This document shows, in pieces, positions 5,802 through 6,999 of a stretch of DNA of 6,999 nt. Location: positions 1 through 6,999 of the forward strand of contig JASFBJ010000190.1 in the NCBI GenBank assembly GCA_030149585.1, read 5' to 3'. The stretch is from Desulfobacterales bacterium. Its GTDB lineage: Bacteria > Desulfobacterota > Desulfobacteria > Desulfobacterales > JASFBJ01. Within the stretch, counting starts at the first letter, position 1, and each line of letters starts with the position of its first letter. The notes under the pieces are model-generated. The model was not told the origin of the DNA, did no database searches, and saw only the letters and a program-made list of their open reading frames with translations. A program made the translations under genes and the position numbers.

Positions 5802-6983
5802 ATGAATTTTTTTTCAGAAAGAATTAGTTTTCTGCAAAAAAATATTAAAGCAAATAATATTGACGCTGCCTTGCTTTCGTACTCCAGATCCAGTCTTTAT
5901 TACGCGGGGACTACCCACCCTGTAATTCTTATCATTACTCCTCATGACTATCACATGCTTATAATTCGGGGTTTACCCCTTGTTATGGCCGAGACAACTC
6001 TCAGTACCGATAAGATCAGTCAGGGCAGGGGATATAAGGATGTAAAAAAAATACTGCTTAAGATTGGGGTAAAAAGTGGCAACCTGGCTCTGGAGCTTGA
6101 TATACTGCATGCTGATCAATATCTTCAAATCAAGCGGATTTTCTCTGAATTTAAAATAGTTGATATTGCACCCCTGATTTTTAACCAGAGAAGAATTAAA
6201 AGCCCTCTTGAGATAAATTTTACTAAAGAGGCTTGCCGTATCAATCATTGTGGGCATTTGCGAATTCTTGAAGTATTGCGGGAAGGAATGACTGAACTTG
6301 CGCTGTCTGCGGAAATAGAGCGAGCACATCGAAAGGCTGGCCATGAGGGCTATAATTTCATGCGCGGTTTTGATATTTACATGGGAACGGGCATTCTTGC
6401 CTCCGGCAATAATTTATCTAAAATAGCCGGCAAAATAGGAACTCTAACCGGAGTAGGCCTTAGCCCCTCAATTCCAATGGGTCCCTCAAATAAAATAATT
6501 CAAAAAGGAGAAATGATTGTTGCGGATTTTGCAACTCATCATAAGGGTTATCACAGTGATCAGAGTCGGACCTATGTACTTGGTAAACCTTCGTCTGGCT
6601 GTGTATCACTTTATAATGGTATGAAAGAAATAGCCGACCGAATTATAGATATTTTAAAACCAGGCATGAAATGCGATCATATTTACAAAACCGCTTTTCA
6701 AATTGCTGATCAGCTTGGGCTTGAGCCCTATTTTATGCGACTGGGAAATGAATCAAAACCAGTTACATTTATCGGTCATGGTGTAGGTCTTGAGGTAAAC
6801 GAACCCCCTTTAATCAGTAAAATTAATAATGAAACCATTGAAGAGGGGATGGTTTTAGCCTTAGAGCTTGAAATGCGTGGCTCTGCCGGAGAAGTTGTAA
6901 AACTGGAAGACACTATTTTGGTTAGGTCCAAAAGCGTGGAAATTCTTACATTATCCCCAAGGACACTCTTTCAAATAGATTAG
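5802..6983 (+). CDS. M24-family metallohydrolase with altered catalytic site
   Basis: This 393-residue protein has a creatinase-type N-terminal domain (about 1-135) and a C-terminal pita-bread domain (about 145-385), the architecture of Xaa-Pro aminopeptidase, prolidase and creatinase. No signal peptide is evident, so it is probably cytosolic. All five dinuclear-metal ligands are visible: Asp242 (VADFA), Asp253 (YHSDQSRT), His326 (GHGVG), Glu355 (MVLALE) and Glu369 (KLED). The three further histidines of E. coli aminopeptidase P (His243, His350, His361) align with Pro225/Met226, Thr322 and Asn333, so ordinary proline-peptidase catalysis is doubtful. Other members of this fold act on non-peptides, for example creatinase and the DMSP lyase DddP. 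AAGG (5789-5792), overlapping the small-subunit 2 stop, lies 9 nt before the ATG. Its place at the operon end suggests an accessory step on the same substrate family, such as hydrolysing or cleaving a precursor or conjugate. Fold assignment is firm; function is unknown. Confidence 0.88.
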   Translation: MNFFSERISFLQKNIKANNIDAALLSYSRSSLYYAGTTHPVILIITPHDYHMLIIRGLPLVMAETTLSTDKISQGRGYKDVKKILLKIGVKSGNLALELDILHADQYLQIKRIFSEFKIVDIAPLIFNQRRIKSPLEINFTKEACRINHCGHLRILEVLREGMTELALSAEIERAHRKAGHEGYNFMRGFDIYMGTGILASGNNLSKIAGKIGTLTGVGLSPSIPMGPSNKIIQKGEMIVADFATHHKGYHSDQSRTYVLGKPSSGCVSLYNGMKEIADRIIDILKPGMKCDHIYKTAFQIADQLGLEPYFMRLGNESKPVTFIGHGVGLEVNEPPLISKINNETIEEGMVLALELEMRGSAGEVVKLEDTILVRSKSVEILTLSPRTLFQID

Positions 6984-6989
6984 GCAATA

Positions 6990-6999
6990 ATGTCAGCAT
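6990..6999 (+). CDS. Possible start of a further operon gene (cut by window end)
   Basis: An ATG begins 7 nt after the M24 stop codon, and only three codons (Met-Ser-Ala) plus one base are present. AGG at 6982-6984 lies 5 nt upstream, a short but usable ribosome-binding spacing, and the tight gap matches the style of the block. With so little sequence no product can be suggested, and the ATG may be chance. Confidence 0.25.

Noticed and set aside
5968..5979. GGGG-TTTA-CCCC mini hairpin inside the M24 gene
   Set aside because: It has only 4 bp of stem inside coding sequence and is expected by chance.
5802..6983. M24 protein as DMSP lyase DddP
   Set aside because: Only the fold and metal ligands are shared; the protein looks shorter than DddP and the B12 mutase neighbourhood gives no link to DMSP.
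1..6999. Mutase chaperone G-protein (MeaB/ArgK type) or a regulator gene
   Set aside because: These were looked for because they often accompany B12 mutases; none is present in this window.

Overview
The window holds a compact, co-directional block of six complete genes on the + strand. In order they are an AMP-forming acyl-CoA ligase, the large then small subunit of one adenosylcobalamin (B12)-dependent acyl-CoA mutase, the large then small subunit of a second and strongly diverged mutase, and an M24-fold ('pita-bread') metallohydrolase. Gaps between genes are 5 to 55 nt and no intrinsic terminator is visible inside the block, so it reads as one operon. No RNA gene, mobile element or CRISPR array is seen.

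Organism: the bacterial gene style, moderately low GC and split large/small mutase subunits next to an acid-CoA ligase would fit an anaerobic, B12-using organism such as a Desulfobacterota sulfate reducer or syntroph. This is inference from gene content and general style. Nothing in the window is a taxonomic marker.

Layout: bases 1-98 are a non-coding leader with a GC-rich 11-bp inverted repeat (3-40), an abutting operator-like palindrome (39-52) and a weak promoter candidate. The ligase (99-1625) is MatB-like in its C-terminal half. Mutase 1 (1634-3238 with 3294-3686) has Leu at the methylmalonyl-CoA mutase Tyr89 position and Gln at the Arg207 position, so it should not handle methylmalonyl-CoA and resembles the isobutyryl-/2-hydroxyisobutyryl-CoA mutase branch. 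A 55-nt intercistronic spacer with a hairpin separates its two subunits. Mutase 2 (3692-5374 with 5407-5790) keeps the barrel scaffold and its partner keeps the B12-binding motif. However, its substrate pocket is rebuilt: the catalytic His244 position is Asn, the Arg/Gln207 position is Ala or Thr, and the segment after QND carries an insertion. The M24 protein (5802-6983) keeps all five metal ligands but has lost all three additional catalytic histidines of proline-specific M24 peptidases. The last 10 bases may start another gene.

Working model (inference): the ligase makes a CoA thioester of a branched or otherwise blocked carboxylic acid. One or two successive radical carbon-skeleton rearrangements convert it to a form that enters beta-oxidation or central metabolism, and the M24 protein performs an accessory hydrolytic or lyase step. 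The substrate cannot be read from the sequence. The second mutase and the altered M24 protein are the best candidates for undescribed chemistry.
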